Assembly: GCF_012978815.1 (NCBI RefSeq)
Contig: NZ_LIWR01000009.1
Coordinates: 1-41,046, forward strand
Length of the DNA: 41,046 nucleotides
Origin: Campylobacter sp. RM16189
GTDB lineage: Bacteria > Campylobacterota > Campylobacteria > Campylobacterales > Campylobacteraceae
Direction: 5' to 3'
The position numbers were made by a program, and so were the translations under genes. Below, one piece after another: positions 1 to 8,842 of this stretch (positions within the stretch are counted from its first letter, which is position 1; each line of letters starts with the position of its first letter). The notes beneath the pieces are model-generated. The model was not told where the DNA came from and searched no databases. It saw nothing but the letters and a program-made list of their open reading frames with translations.

Positions 1-2
1 AT

Positions 3-479
3 ACGAGATCAAATTTATACGAAGACCTTACGATCTTAAGATTAAATAAAAAATACGAAGAGAATGAAGAGGTAAATTTATCTCATGTCGTAAGCGAGAG
101 GCTTGAGTTTTTCTCACTAAATTTAAAGCAAAAAGGCATAAATTTAACCGCCGATATCAAGGATGTCACGCTTGTAACTTCAAAATTTAAGGTGCGAAAG
201 ATAGTTGATAACCTCTTAAGCAACGCCGTGAAATACTCAAACGAAGGCGGAGATGTAAGCGTGAAGCTTGATAAAAAAGCTCTTGTTGTCACAAATAGCG
301 GACAGGGGATATCAAAAGAGAATTTGCCTCATATATTTGATCTTTACACGAGATTTGACGAGGCAAACGGAGGATTTGGCATAGGGCTTAATATCGTTAA
401 GAAATTTTGCGACGAGCTCAAATTTAAGGTAAACTGCAAGAGTAGCGGCGGTATAACCGAGTTTAAAGTGACTTTTTAA
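3..479 (+). CDS. Sensor histidine kinase, C-terminal part (cut by window start)
   Basis: The frame is open from the first bases, so the gene begins upstream and only its last 158 codons are here. The visible part is the ATP-binding (HATPase_c) module of a two-component histidine kinase. The N-box reads DNLLSNAVKYS, the G1 box NSGQGIS, then LPHIFDLYTRF (F-box region) and the G2 box GGFGIGLNIV. The phosphorylated histidine (H-box) and any sensing or membrane segments lie outside the window, so the signal cannot be inferred. An ATG at 192 would start inside the catalytic domain and is not the real start. A weak terminator-like hairpin follows the stop. Confidence 0.9.
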   Translation, partial: TRSNLYEDLTILRLNKKYEENEEVNLSHVVSERLEFFSLNLKQKGINLTADIKDVTLVTSKFKVRKIVDNLLSNAVKYSNEGGDVSVKLDKKALVVTNSGQGISKENLPHIFDLYTRFDEANGGFGIGLNIVKKFCDELKFKVNCKSSGGITEFKVTF

Positions 480-509
480 ATTCACGCCTAAAAACGCTTG
501 GCGAATTTT
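478..509 (+). terminator. Weak terminator-like hairpin after the histidine kinase
   Basis: The arm AAATTCACGCC (478-488) pairs with GGCGAATTT (500-508), with one bulged A, around an 11-base loop. A short T stretch overlaps the descending arm. This fits an end for the kinase transcript before the unrelated TRIC-family gene at 580. The bulge and the short T tail keep confidence moderate. Confidence 0.45.
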
Positions 510-579
510 GGAATTTCAACCAAATTTATAGCTTCAAGATGTAAAATATCGTCTAGATTTTTACAAAAAGCGGTGACTT

Positions 580-1188
580 ATGGATGTTTTCCTTATTGTT
601 GAAGTTGTTGGCATAGCTTCGGCTGCACTTAGCGGATTTTACTTCGCTATCAGAAAAAATTGCGACTGGCTTGGTATCTTTGTGGCGGGATTTTTGACCG
701 CTCTTGGCGGCGGACTTATGCGTGACGCGATAGTTTCGCGCCCTCCTTATTCGTTTACAAACTACTTGCCCGGGCTCATTGTGGTCGTTATCTTAATAGC
801 TGCGGCGCTTCTTAAGCTACATAAGCGCGAGGATTTGGAGACTAAATTTTTATTTATCACGACTGATGCTTTCGGTATTGTGAGCTTTTCTATAGTCGGA
901 GCCATCGTAGCACTTGAGTATAACTTCAACTTTTTTGGCGTAACTATGCTTGCGCTTTGTAACGGAGTTGGCGGAGGCATACTACGCGATATCTTGCTAA
1001 ACGAGGTTCCTTGGTTTTTAAAGACGGGACTTTACGCTACAGTTTGTTTGAGTGTAGGCACGGTATATTATTTTATGGACTACTTTGGATTTACAAATAT
1101 ATATTGGGTGATGTTGCTTTTTACTTTCGGAGTGGTTTTTAGACTTTTGGCTTATTATAGAGGCTGGCATCTGCCAAGGCTTGATTAA
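580..1188 (+). CDS. TRIC/UPF0126 (YadS-type) membrane protein
   Basis: This 202-residue integral membrane protein has the internal duplication of the UPF0126 (trimeric intracellular cation channel-like) family. Two half-repeats each carry the signature glycine-rich turn and RD motif: GGGLMRDAIVSRPPYSF near residues 45-61 and GGGILRDILLNEVPWFL near 130-146. About seven hydrophobic segments can be seen. Family members are inner-membrane proteins, and bacterial relatives have been reported to conduct cations; the physiological role here is unknown. It lies 11 bases upstream of argD and probably shares its transcript. The ATG at 580 has only a weak purine-rich site before it, but it begins exactly at the first repeat. 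Confidence 0.88.
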   Translation: MDVFLIVEVVGIASAALSGFYFAIRKNCDWLGIFVAGFLTALGGGLMRDAIVSRPPYSFTNYLPGLIVVVILIAAALLKLHKREDLETKFLFITTDAFGIVSFSIVGAIVALEYNFNFFGVTMLALCNGVGGGILRDILLNEVPWFLKTGLYATVCLSVGTVYYFMDYFGFTNIYWVMLLFTFGVVFRLLAYYRGWHLPRLD

Positions 1189-1199
1189 AAGGAGTAAAT

Positions 1200-2363
1200 A
1201 TGTATCTTTTAAACACTTATGCGAGATTTGATTTTGGATTTGAAAGGGGCGAGGACTCTGTGCTTTTTGACGCAAAGGGCAGAGATTATATCGATTTTGC
1301 CTCGGGTATCGGCGTAAATTCGCTCGGATACGCTCATAAAAGAGTTGTAAAAACCATAAGCGAACAAGCGGACAAGATACTTCACAGCTCAAACATATAC
1401 CGCATAAAACCGCAAGAAAAGCTTGCAAAGCAGATTTCAAAAATGCTCGGCTTTAAAACCTTTAGCTTCTTTTGCAATTCCGGTGCAGAGGCAAACGAGT
1501 GCGCCATAAAGCTAGCCAGAAAGTATGGTGCGACAAATTTTAAAGAGAAGAAATTTGAGATCATAAGCCTTGCAAACTCCTTTCATGGCAGAACTCTTGC
1601 GACCTTAAAGCTAACCGGTCAAGATAAATTTCATCCCGAAATTTACGCTCCTTATATCGATGGCTTTAAATTTTACGGCAGTATCAGCGAGATAATTGAA
1701 AATATAAGCGAAAAAACCGTTGCCGTTATGATAGAGCTTGTTCAAGGCGAGGGCGGTATAAACGCACTTGATAAGAGCGAAGCAAAACGCCTCGCAAAGG
1801 TTTTAAAGGAGAAAGACTTGCTTCTTATAACCGATGAGGTGCAGTGCGGAGTATTTAGAACGGGCGAGTTTGTTACATCTAAGCTTTATGGTATAAAGCC
1901 TGATATCATTACCTTTGCCAAGGGGCTTGGCGCGGGCGTGCCGATAGGTGCTTGCGTAAGCAAAAAAGAGATATTTGAGCCTGGCGATCACGGCTCAACT
2001 TTTGGTGGAAATTTCTTGGCAACTGCAACTGCGCTAACCGCGCTAGATGAGCTTAAAAAGCTTAAAAAAAGCGGCAAGATAGATAAGCAGATAGAAATTT
2101 TTAATGAAAATTTAGACGAGCTCTGCACCAAATTTCCAAAAATAATCAAGCAAAAAGAAGGACTTGGACTCATGCTAGGCCTAGTGCTTCATGAAGGCGT
2201 AAATTTAGCCGATATCATAAAGCTAGCCGCTAAAAACCGCGTTTTGGTGCTTAAATCAGGCACAAGTACGCTTAGATTTTTACCGCCTTTAAATATGAAA
2301 AAAAGCGAGATAAAAGAGGGCTTTAAAAGACTTCAAAAGGCGCTTAGTGAGTATAAAATTTAG
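1200..2363 (+). CDS. argD: Acetylornithine / class III aminotransferase
   Basis: This 387-residue PLP-dependent class III aminotransferase most likely converts N-acetylglutamate 5-semialdehyde to N-acetylornithine in arginine synthesis. Such enzymes often also act on succinyldiaminopimelate in lysine synthesis. Features: substrate-side motif FDAKGRDYIDFASGIGVNSLG near the N-terminus, FCNSGAEANECAIKLAR for PLP phosphate binding, FHGRTLATL, the PLP-ring aspartate in ITDEVQCGVFRTG, and the Schiff-base lysine K241 in ITFAKGLGAGVPIGA. A strong AAGGAG site precedes the ATG. The last 17 bases overlap the next gene, which suggests translational coupling. No other arg gene is nearby. Confidence 0.93.
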   Translation: MYLLNTYARFDFGFERGEDSVLFDAKGRDYIDFASGIGVNSLGYAHKRVVKTISEQADKILHSSNIYRIKPQEKLAKQISKMLGFKTFSFFCNSGAEANECAIKLARKYGATNFKEKKFEIISLANSFHGRTLATLKLTGQDKFHPEIYAPYIDGFKFYGSISEIIENISEKTVAVMIELVQGEGGINALDKSEAKRLAKVLKEKDLLLITDEVQCGVFRTGEFVTSKLYGIKPDIITFAKGLGAGVPIGACVSKKEIFEPGDHGSTFGGNFLATATALTALDELKKLKKSGKIDKQIEIFNENLDELCTKFPKIIKQKEGLGLMLGLVLHEGVNLADIIKLAAKNRVLVLKSGTSTLRFLPPLNMKKSEIKEGFKRLQKALSEYKI

Positions 2364-3336
2364 CTCGTATTTTAACGAGTGGCTAAATGAAAATTACTAC
2401 AAAGACCCCGCTAGAGTAGGTAAAAGCGGGGATTTTTATACTTCTGTTAGTGTGGGGCCGCTTTTTGGTGTCACGCTTGCTTATCATTTTTTAAATTTGG
2501 TTGAAAAAGGTGAGTTTTCACCGTACGCAAATATCGTTGAGATAGGTGCAAATGACGGCGCTATGATGTGTGATTTTATAAGCGGAATTTTTACTTTTGG
2601 GCCTGAAATTTTAAAAACGCTAAAATTTAATATCATCGAACCGCATGAAAATTTAAAAGAGATCCAGGCTAAAAATTTCAAGCAAAAATTTAGTAATGAG
2701 GTATGCGTAAAGCACTTTAATAGCCTGAAAGAGTGTGAGTTTAACGAGGCTTTTTTTATCTCAAACGAGCTTCTTGACTGCTTTGCTTGTGAGGTGGTGG
2801 ATGATGGCAAAATGCTTTATGTGAAAGATGATGAGCTTTTTTGGGATGGCATAAATAGCTATACTTTAGCAACTTGCAAAAAATTTGGCGTTAATAAAGG
2901 CGAAGTTATGCTTGGACTTAAGGAGTTTGCAAAGAGTGTCAAAAACTGCGCAAAGAGGCTTAAATTCATTACTTTTGACTACGGAGATATAATCAGGCGA
3001 GATGACATAACGCTTAGAATTTACAAAGGCCATAAGGTTTTTAGCCCTTTTGAGCTTACAAATTTAAAAGAGTATTTTGGCATAAGCGATATAACTTATG
3101 ATGTGAATTTTGCGCAGGTTAAAGAGGAGTTTGAAAACTGCGGGTTTAAATTTAAAAGCTTTAAAAAGCAGTCCGTAGCGATAGTGGAATTTGGCGGTGC
3201 AGAAGTGCTTGAATACGTGCTTAAAAACGGTGGCGAGAGCGCTTACAAAAGCTTTTTAAAGCAGTTTAAGTTCCTAACTAGCCCTGAGTTTTTGGGCGAG
3301 AGGTTTAAAATGATAGAGTTTGATAAGGAGATATGA
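2347..3336 (+). CDS. MidA/NDUFAF7-family SAM-dependent methyltransferase (DUF185)
   Basis: This 329-residue protein begins with GTG at 2347, inside the end of argD. It has the COG1565/DUF185 layout: an N-terminal PARVGKSGDFYTSVSVGPLFG segment, a SAM-binding loop NIVEIGANDGAMMCDFI near residues 60-76, and AFFISNELLDCFACE near 135-150. The eukaryotic relative NDUFAF7 methylates an arginine of the complex I 49-kDa subunit. Bacterial members lack a firmly assigned substrate, so an enzyme acting on the respiratory complex is only a family-based guess. The end overlaps the next gene by 4 bases (ATGA). Confidence 0.85.
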   Translation: MSIKFSSYFNEWLNENYYKDPARVGKSGDFYTSVSVGPLFGVTLAYHFLNLVEKGEFSPYANIVEIGANDGAMMCDFISGIFTFGPEILKTLKFNIIEPHENLKEIQAKNFKQKFSNEVCVKHFNSLKECEFNEAFFISNELLDCFACEVVDDGKMLYVKDDELFWDGINSYTLATCKKFGVNKGEVMLGLKEFAKSVKNCAKRLKFITFDYGDIIRRDDITLRIYKGHKVFSPFELTNLKEYFGISDITYDVNFAQVKEEFENCGFKFKSFKKQSVAIVEFGGAEVLEYVLKNGGESAYKSFLKQFKFLTSPEFLGERFKMIEFDKEI

Positions 3337-4205
3337 TGAAATTTGTAACATTTTTTGACGGCTGTGTAAAAAGTGGCATAGTAAGCTTTGATGGCTCCAT
3401 TATCAGCTTTAGCGAAATGGGGCTTGATTTTAGTGATTTAAATGATTTTATCTTACGAGCCGGCAAGCAAGACTATGAGCATTTAAAAGAATTTGAAAGC
3501 CATACGAGTAAGCTTAAATTTAGCGAAGCAAAGCTGCTTGCACCTATCGTAACTCCGCGTCAAGATATCATCTGTCTTGGCATAAACTACATGGAGCATG
3601 CTAAGGAGTCGGCCAAATTTAAAGGCGAGAAATTTGACGGCACACGTGAATATCCGGTCTATTTTTCAAAACGAGTTAATGAGGTAGTCGGGCACAAGGG
3701 CGAAATTTTAGCTCATGAAGATGTTACGCAAAAGCTTGATTATGAGGTGGAGCTTGCACTCATCATAAAAAAAGACGCTAAAAATGTAAAAGAAGAAGAA
3801 GCGGGCGAATATATCCTTGGATACACGATACTAAATGATTTTAGCGCGCGTGATTTGCAAATTCGCCATAAGCAGTTTTACTTCGGCAAGTCACTTGAAA
3901 CTCACTGCTCGATGGGTCCTGTGGTGGTGACACCTGATGAGCTTGATAGTGCAAATTTAGCTATCAAATGCTACGTAAACAATGAACTCAGACAGAACTC
4001 AAATACCTCAAAAATGATCTTTGATGAAAGGTATGTGATCGCCGAGTTAAGCCAAGCGATGACGCTAAAAGCTGGCACCATCATCTCTCTTGGCACGCCA
4101 AGTGGAGTTGGTATGGGGCTTGAGCCGCCTAAATTTCTAAAGAGTGGCGATGTGGTGCGTTGCGAGATAGAAAATATCGGAGTGCTTGAAAATTTTATAA
4201 GATGA
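3333..4205 (+). CDS. Fumarylacetoacetate hydrolase-family protein
   Basis: This 290-residue protein has an N-terminal cap and a C-terminal FAH catalytic fold. Metal-binding acidic residues appear in LDYEVELALIIKK (about residues 130-142), followed by GYTILNDFSARDLQ (about 163-176), a lysine-containing FYFGKSLETHCSMGP stretch, and the glycine-rich ISLGTPSGVGMG near the C-terminus. Members act as fumarylacetoacetases, 2-hydroxyhepta-2,4-dienedioate isomerases, acylpyruvases or oxaloacetate decarboxylases, and sequence alone does not fix the substrate. The start is either the ATG at 3333, overlapping the previous stop, or the adjacent ATG at 3336, which sits at better distance from the AAGGAG ending at 3330. 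It ends the plus-strand operon and converges with the gene at 4214. Confidence 0.88.
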   Translation: MMKFVTFFDGCVKSGIVSFDGSIISFSEMGLDFSDLNDFILRAGKQDYEHLKEFESHTSKLKFSEAKLLAPIVTPRQDIICLGINYMEHAKESAKFKGEKFDGTREYPVYFSKRVNEVVGHKGEILAHEDVTQKLDYEVELALIIKKDAKNVKEEEAGEYILGYTILNDFSARDLQIRHKQFYFGKSLETHCSMGPVVVTPDELDSANLAIKCYVNNELRQNSNTSKMIFDERYVIAELSQAMTLKAGTIISLGTPSGVGMGLEPPKFLKSGDVVRCEIENIGVLENFIR

Positions 4206-4213
4206 TAAACTAT

Positions 4214-4660
4214 CTAAAATTTATGTTCACTATCTGATAATAAAACAAACCAGCATATACGCTTGCTTTCGTTAAAATTTAACCCGTCTATAGAGTAAAA
4301 TTTGCGCTTATGTCCTTCCTTTTTAGTGATGATATCGACTTTATATGGCATGAAAGGAAAGCTTTTGAAGTGGCATGAGGCAACGTCATCTTTTGCTATT
4401 TTTATCTTGGTAAAAAGCTTTGCGATTATGATTTTATCCTCATAAATTTCAATGTATCTAAAATTTAACTTCTCAAATAAATTATAAAGTAAGATAGCGG
4501 CTAGTACTGCGCCCATCGCAAGCTTTGCTCCGCCGTCAAAAAGCATAAAAGAGGTCGGAAATACAAGAAGCAAAAGTATCGGCGCGCAACTTATCAGTAG
4601 AGTTATCTTGTTTCTGCTATCAAGTCTGTATAAAAGCTTTGAGCTGTCTTCCATACTCAT
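4214..4660 (-). CDS. Small two-pass membrane protein of unknown function
   Basis: This 148-residue protein has a short cytoplasmic start and two hydrophobic segments (about residues 20-37 and 43-60). A soluble, strand-rich tail follows, containing [26 protein letters not shown]; the pattern recalls bacterial PH-like membrane-anchored proteins. It follows acpS with a 4-base ATGA overlap. C. jejuni, from memory, has a membrane protein (Cj1410) after acpS but on the opposite strand. I do not recognise a catalytic motif. The start could also be the second Met, two codons in. Confidence 0.75.
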   Translation of the reverse strand: MSMEDSSKLLYRLDSRNKITLLISCAPILLLLVFPTSFMLFDGGAKLAMGAVLAAILLYNLFEKLNFRYIEIYEDKIIIAKLFTKIKIAKDDVASCHFKSFPFMPYKVDIITKKEGHKRKFYSIDGLNFNESKRICWFVLLSDSEHKF

Positions 4661-5001
4661 CTTAATATAACCGCTGCGATAGCAAAACCGCCGTCGTGGC
4701 TTATGCTTACGTCCGCTTGTGAGATTTTGAAATTTTGTTTTAGTTTGTCTGAAAGTTTTATCTTTGGTGCGTTTTTTTCGGTTTTATAAATTTCTATATC
4801 AAAAAACGAACATTCACTACTTATACCACAACCCAAAGCCTTACTAACAGCCTCTTTAACGGCATAAAACCCTGCTAGAGTCGAGTCTGTCTTTGCTAAA
4901 TTTATCTCGTTTTTATTTAAAAAGCGTTCGGCGAAACTCTCACCGTAACGCTCTTTAAGCTTTGAAATTCTAGAGATTACGACTATATCTATCCCTATCA
5001 T
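4657..5001 (-). CDS. acpS: Holo-[acyl-carrier-protein] synthase
   Basis: This 114-residue protein is a full-length small phosphopantetheinyl transferase. It transfers 4'-phosphopantetheine from CoA to apo-ACP for fatty acid synthesis. The Mg-binding aspartate lies in the opening [12 protein letters not shown], the second conserved block is [16 protein letters not shown], and the conserved C-terminal motif is [15 protein letters not shown]. It sits between fliL and the small membrane protein with ATGA overlaps at both ends, so the three genes are translated from one message. Confidence 0.95.
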   Translation of the reverse strand: MIGIDIVVISRISKLKERYGESFAERFLNKNEINLAKTDSTLAGFYAVKEAVSKALGCGISSECSFFDIEIYKTEKNAPKIKLSDKLKQNFKISQADVSISHDGGFAIAAVILR

Positions 5002-5528
5002 TGAACAACAAAATCAGTAAAGTATATGTTTTTGATATGTCCGTCAGCCAAGACCTCGTTAAGTCTATCTACTATTTCGTCTTTTAGGCGATCTTTGCCC
5101 TTTATTGTGCTAACTTCTTCAAATGTTTTAGACGATAGAGTTCTAATGATAATATCGCGAATTAGGGATTTTTTCTTATCTATTTCAGGAGTTAAGGCTT
5201 CATTGTTTAGCTCCAAATCAACCTTAGTTTTAAGAAATCTTGAGCCACTTTCACTTAATAAATTTACTATAAATTGATCCATAGGATATATAGGGCCCAT
5301 ATTTATATAGTCATTTGATCTTTTTGGACTATTGTTTCTTGCGGTTTGTTGAGGCTGTTGCATGGTTTGCATATCTTGTGCGTTTATTTGCTGATTATCG
5401 CTACCTCCTAAAACCAAAAATGCTATCAAACCACCGATAGCTAAAAGTAGCACTAAAACAATAATGATTATTATAAGTAAAAGGCTATTTCCTTTCTTGC
5501 CTTGCTTCTCTTCAACCTCTTGGGCCAT
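4998..5528 (-). CDS. fliL: Flagellar basal body-associated protein FliL
   Basis: This 176-residue single-pass inner-membrane protein has a charged, lysine-rich N-terminus, a transmembrane helix at about residues 16-40, a Gln/Asn-rich linker and a periplasmic FliL domain. The domain contains [20 protein letters not shown] and ends in the typical [21 protein letters not shown]. FliL surrounds the stator at the flagellar base and supports torque. An AAGGAG site lies six bases before the ATG. The fliL-acpS pairing matches C. jejuni gene order as remembered. It diverges from ybaK across 57 bases that contain a shared promoter. Confidence 0.94.
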   Translation of the reverse strand: MAQEVEEKQGKKGNSLLLIIIIIVLVLLLAIGGLIAFLVLGGSDNQQINAQDMQTMQQPQQTARNNSPKRSNDYINMGPIYPMDQFIVNLLSESGSRFLKTKVDLELNNEALTPEIDKKKSLIRDIIIRTLSSKTFEEVSTIKGKDRLKDEIVDRLNEVLADGHIKNIYFTDFVVQ

Positions 5529-5550
5529 TAAAACTCCTTTAAATTTTGGT

Positions 5551-5560
5551 TATAATTATA
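5551..5560. promoter_or_regulatory. Palindromic -10 shared by divergent fliL and ybaK promoters
   Basis: TATAATTATA is its own reverse complement, so it offers a TATAAT -10 hexamer on each strand: 5551-5556 for ybaK and 5560-5555 for the fliL operon. Predicted starts lie about 23 and 20 bases from the two ATGs. No -35 box is clear, as is usual for sigma-70 promoters in Campylobacter. The call rests on position and the exact hexamer. Confidence 0.5.
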
Positions 5561-5585
5561 CATTAATTTTAAGAAAAAGAGAAAG

Positions 5586-6056
5586 ATGATACATAAAACT
5601 AATGCCGCCAGATTCCTAGATAGTAAAAAAATAGAGTATGAATTAATTGAATATGATGTCGATGAAAGTGATCTCAGTGCCGTAAATGTCGCCAGTAAAT
5701 GCAATATTGATATCGAAAAAATTTATAAGACTATAGTGTGCGAATGTGAGCCAAAAGGATTTGTAGTAGCTTGCATTCAGGGGGATTTGAGCTTAAATTT
5801 AAAAGCTTTAGCAAAGCTTAGTGGTCATAAAAGATGTGAACTTTTAAATTTAAGAGATCTTGAAAAAGTAACAGGCTATATTAGAGGGGGCTGCTCTCCT
5901 ATATCTATGAAAAAGAGTTTTGATACATTTTTTGATAACAGAGTTTTAAATCAGGATTTTATCTATATAAGTGCTGGCGTTAGAGGTAAGCAGATAAAAA
6001 TAAATCCATTAAAATTGATAAATGCTATCAATGCTAAGACGGGAGATTTAATTTAG
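5586..6056 (+). CDS. ybaK: YbaK/EbsC-type aminoacyl-tRNA deacylase
   Basis: This 156-residue single-domain protein of the YbaK/ProXp editing family hydrolyses mischarged tRNA, classically Cys-tRNA(Pro). Family marks are the opening KTNAARFLDSKKIEYELIEYD, the catalytic-lysine region IEKIYKTIVCE near residues 42-52, GDLSLNLKALAKLSG, and the conserved VTGYIRGGCSPISMKK near 98-113. Length is normal. A purine-rich AAGAGAAAG precedes the ATG. It is followed by a 57-base gap before the polysaccharide cluster. Confidence 0.92.
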   Translation: MIHKTNAARFLDSKKIEYELIEYDVDESDLSAVNVASKCNIDIEKIYKTIVCECEPKGFVVACIQGDLSLNLKALAKLSGHKRCELLNLRDLEKVTGYIRGGCSPISMKKSFDTFFDNRVLNQDFIYISAGVRGKQIKINPLKLINAINAKTGDLI

Positions 6057-6075
6057 TCAATGTTAATTGTAGTGA

Positions 6076-6084
6076 TGATAAAAT
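6076..6084 (+). promoter_or_regulatory. Candidate extended -10 promoter for the polysaccharide cluster
   Basis: TGATAAAAT fits the TGn plus -10 form common in Campylobacter. It lies 30 bases before the ATG of the phosphohexomutase gene, in the only sizeable gap upstream of the cluster. The hexamer is imperfect and no -35 is evident. Confidence 0.3.
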
Positions 6085-6113
6085 TGGCAGATTTAATTTA
6101 AGGTTTAAAATTT

Positions 6114-7484
6114 ATGCTGGAAGAAATTTTTAGAGAGTATGATATACGCGGAATTTACGAGAGAGATCTAAATGAAACAAGCGTAAAGGCTATAGGCTTA
6201 AATTTGGGTCGCGAGATGTTAAAGCGCGGAGCTAAAAACGTAAGTGTGGGATATGATGCGAGGCTTAGTGCAGAAGATATTTTTGGCTGGCTTGTTAGCG
6301 GGCTAAACGCTGCAGGCACAGAGGTCTTTGATATTGGATTGCTTCCTACACCGGTTGGATATTTTAGCGTTTTTAACGACAAATTTGACGCAAACATCAT
6401 GATAACCGGCTCTCATAATCCAAAAGAATACAACGGATTTAAGATTACGATTTTTAAAGATAGCTACTTTGGTGCTGATCTTCAAAAGCTAAAAGATGAG
6501 GTTATCTCCACTATCAAGGCTAAAACGCAGATAAAAGATGATTTTAGAGCTGTTAAATTTGATATCGCAAGCGAGTATAAAAAATTTATCATAGATCAGT
6601 TTGCGCATCTTAAAAACATGAAACTAAAAATAGTAATGGACTGCGCAAACGGAGCCGTGGGAGCCGTGCTTCCTGAAATTTGCAAGAGCTTAAATTTAGA
6701 CGCTGAAATTTTGTATCCAAACCCTGACGGAAATTTTCCAAACCACCATCCCGATCCAAGCGAAGAGAAAAATTTAAAAGATATAAAAGAGGCCTTAAAG
6801 GGCGAATTTGAGATAGGATTTGGCTTTGACGGAGACGGCGATCGTATTGCGGTTCTTACTAAAAATCGCAACATCAAAGGCGATGAGCTAGCCTACTTAT
6901 ACTCTCTTGTGATGAAAAATCCGCGAGTTTTAGGAGAGGTCAAATGCTCGCAAAATATGTATGACGAGATCGATAAAAATGGCGGCAAGAGCTTCATGGG
7001 TAAAACCGGTCATAGTAATATCAAAAAAGCCATGAAAGAGCTAAATATCGATATGGCGGCGGAAGTTAGCGGTCATATATTTTTTAAAGAGCGATATTTT
7101 GGCTTTGATGACGCCTTGTATGCGATGTTTAGGGTGCTTGAGCTCGTTCAAAAGGGTATAAATTTAGATGCCGAGCTTGAGAAACTTCCAAAAGTTTTTA
7201 GTACTGATGAGATCAAGGTAGAAACTAGCGAAAGTAAGAAATTTAAGATAATCGAGGCTTTAAAGCTTGAACTTGCAAAAGGGGTAAAAGAGCTTCCGGA
7301 AGTAAAAGAGATCATTGATATAGACGGCGTTAGAGTAAGATTTGAAGATGGTTGGGCACTTGTAAGGGCCTCAAACACAACTCCTGTCATAGTAACTAGG
7401 TTTGAGGCTAGGAGTGAGGTTTTGCTTAAAAAACTTAGTGAAATCTTTTTAAATTTGGTCGAAAATTTAAAGAGTAGGGTGTAA
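6114..7484 (+). CDS. Phosphomannomutase/phosphoglucomutase
   Basis: This 456-residue alpha-D-phosphohexomutase (AlgC/ManB type) interconverts mannose-6-phosphate and mannose-1-phosphate, and often the glucose phosphates. The phosphoserine is S100 in TGSHNPKEYNGFK, the Mg-binding loop is DGDGDR at 239-244, sugar specificity is set by the GEVSGH-like EVSGHIFFKER segment, and the phosphate-contact loop is ALVRASNTTPVIVTRFEA. It equals C. jejuni Cj1407 by position and type. Here it heads the GDP-mannose branch with manC four bases downstream, and supplies mannose-1-phosphate for the O-chain. Confidence 0.94.
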   Translation: MLEEIFREYDIRGIYERDLNETSVKAIGLNLGREMLKRGAKNVSVGYDARLSAEDIFGWLVSGLNAAGTEVFDIGLLPTPVGYFSVFNDKFDANIMITGSHNPKEYNGFKITIFKDSYFGADLQKLKDEVISTIKAKTQIKDDFRAVKFDIASEYKKFIIDQFAHLKNMKLKIVMDCANGAVGAVLPEICKSLNLDAEILYPNPDGNFPNHHPDPSEEKNLKDIKEALKGEFEIGFGFDGDGDRIAVLTKNRNIKGDELAYLYSLVMKNPRVLGEVKCSQNMYDEIDKNGGKSFMGKTGHSNIKKAMKELNIDMAAEVSGHIFFKERYFGFDDALYAMFRVLELVQKGINLDAELEKLPKVFSTDEIKVETSESKKFKIIEALKLELAKGVKELPEVKEIIDIDGVRVRFEDGWALVRASNTTPVIVTRFEARSEVLLKKLSEIFLNLVENLKSRV

Positions 7485-7488
7485 AATT

Positions 7489-8832
7489 ATGGTAAATGTA
7501 ATACTTTGCGGAGGCTCGGGCACTAGACTTTGGCCGCTTTCAAGAACTCTCATGCCAAAGCAGTTTGTTAAAATTTTTAATGACGAATCCCTTTTTAGTC
7601 TTACTCTTAAGAGAAATTTTGAATTTGAAAAGAGTATTATTGTTTGTAATGAAGAGCACTATTTTCTAGCTCTTGATGAGTGCAACAATAAAGAGATAGA
7701 GAGATTTATTTTAGAACCTTTTGGTAAAAATACGGCCGCAGCTATAACCTTTGCAGCTTTGGGTGCAAAAAGCGATGAAATTTTATTAGTAACTCCAAGC
7801 GATCATATGATAGAGGATGAGGATGCTTATAAAAAATCACTTATGACGGCAAAGGAGTATGCCAAGGACGGGTTTTTAGTTACTTTTGGCATTAAGCCTA
7901 CTGAGCCAAATACCGGATATGGATATATGAAAGCTGAAAAAAATGGCGATGTGGAGAGATTTATCGAAAAGCCTAACCTTGAAAATGCGGTTAAATTTAT
8001 AAAAGATGGCGGGTATTACTTTAATAGCGGAATGTTCTGCTTTAAAGCGGGAGTCTTTTTGGAAGAGATGATGAAATTTTCTCCAAGTATAGTAAAAAAC
8101 GTTCGTTTGGCGATAGAAAATTCTCACCTAGAGGCAAATGTCTTAAAAATAAATCCAAAATATATGGATTCTATTGAGGATATAAGTATTGATTACGCAT
8201 TGATGCAAAAGAGTATGAAGATAAAGATGGTTGGTCTTGATGCCGGATGGAGCGATGTGGGAAGCTTTGATGAGCTTAGTAGAAAGATCGAAAACAGCAA
8301 AGAGATTTACGAGATAGACTCTAAAAACAACTTTGTGATTAGCGAAAAGCCAACAGCTCTTATAGATGCAAATGATCTCATAATAGTGAATACAAAAGAT
8401 GCTCTTTTGATTACTAAAAGAGGGTCTAGTCAAAAAGTAAAAGATGCTCAAAAACATTTTCAGAATTTCTTTCCTGATCTTTGTGAAGCACACTCTAGAG
8501 TTTTTCGCCCGTGGGGAAGTTACGAAGTCTTAGAGAGTAGTGACGGCTATAAGATAAAAAAGATAATAGTTAGACCAGGAAAGAGACTGAGTCTGCAAAA
8601 ACATCTAAGGAGAAACGAGCACTGGGTGGTTGTTAAGGGTAGAGCCTTCGTAACTATTGATGATAGGGAATTTTATCTCAATCAAAATGAATCTACTTAT
8701 ATAAAAAGCGGGCAAATTCATAGATTAGAAAATCAAGAGAGCTCAAATTTAATAATCATAGAGGTTCAAACTGGTGACTATTTGGGTGAAGATGATATTA
8801 TTAGACTAAACGACGATTACAATAGATCTTAA
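7489..8832 (+). CDS. manC: Mannose-1-phosphate guanylyltransferase / mannose-6-phosphate isomerase
   Basis: This 447-residue bifunctional type II PMI-GMP enzyme makes GDP-mannose. The N-terminal nucleotidyltransferase has the signature CGGSGTRLWPLSR followed by MPKQF (residues 7-26), and later RFIEKPNLENA. The C-terminal cupin isomerase domain has RPWGSYEVLES and HLRRNEHWVVVKG, near residues 340-385. At 447 residues it is slightly shorter than typical AlgA/ManC proteins but keeps both active sites. An AGGGTG site precedes the ATG. The product feeds gmd and any mannosyltransferases downstream. Confidence 0.95.
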   Translation: MVNVILCGGSGTRLWPLSRTLMPKQFVKIFNDESLFSLTLKRNFEFEKSIIVCNEEHYFLALDECNNKEIERFILEPFGKNTAAAITFAALGAKSDEILLVTPSDHMIEDEDAYKKSLMTAKEYAKDGFLVTFGIKPTEPNTGYGYMKAEKNGDVERFIEKPNLENAVKFIKDGGYYFNSGMFCFKAGVFLEEMMKFSPSIVKNVRLAIENSHLEANVLKINPKYMDSIEDISIDYALMQKSMKIKMVGLDAGWSDVGSFDELSRKIENSKEIYEIDSKNNFVISEKPTALIDANDLIIVNTKDALLITKRGSSQKVKDAQKHFQNFFPDLCEAHSRVFRPWGSYEVLESSDGYKIKKIIVRPGKRLSLQKHLRRNEHWVVVKGRAFVTIDDREFYLNQNESTYIKSGQIHRLENQESSNLIIIEVQTGDYLGEDDIIRLNDDYNRS

Positions 8833-8842
8833 TAGGAATTTG

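Noticed and set aside
1018..1440. 140-codon open frame on the minus strand over the TRIC gene and start of argD
   Set aside because: It is antisense to two well-supported genes, has no ribosome site, and the product has no recognisable feature.
8840..8842. TTG as start of the first glycosyltransferase
   Set aside because: The ATG directly after it has correct spacing to AGGA; the TTG would be only two or three bases from that site.
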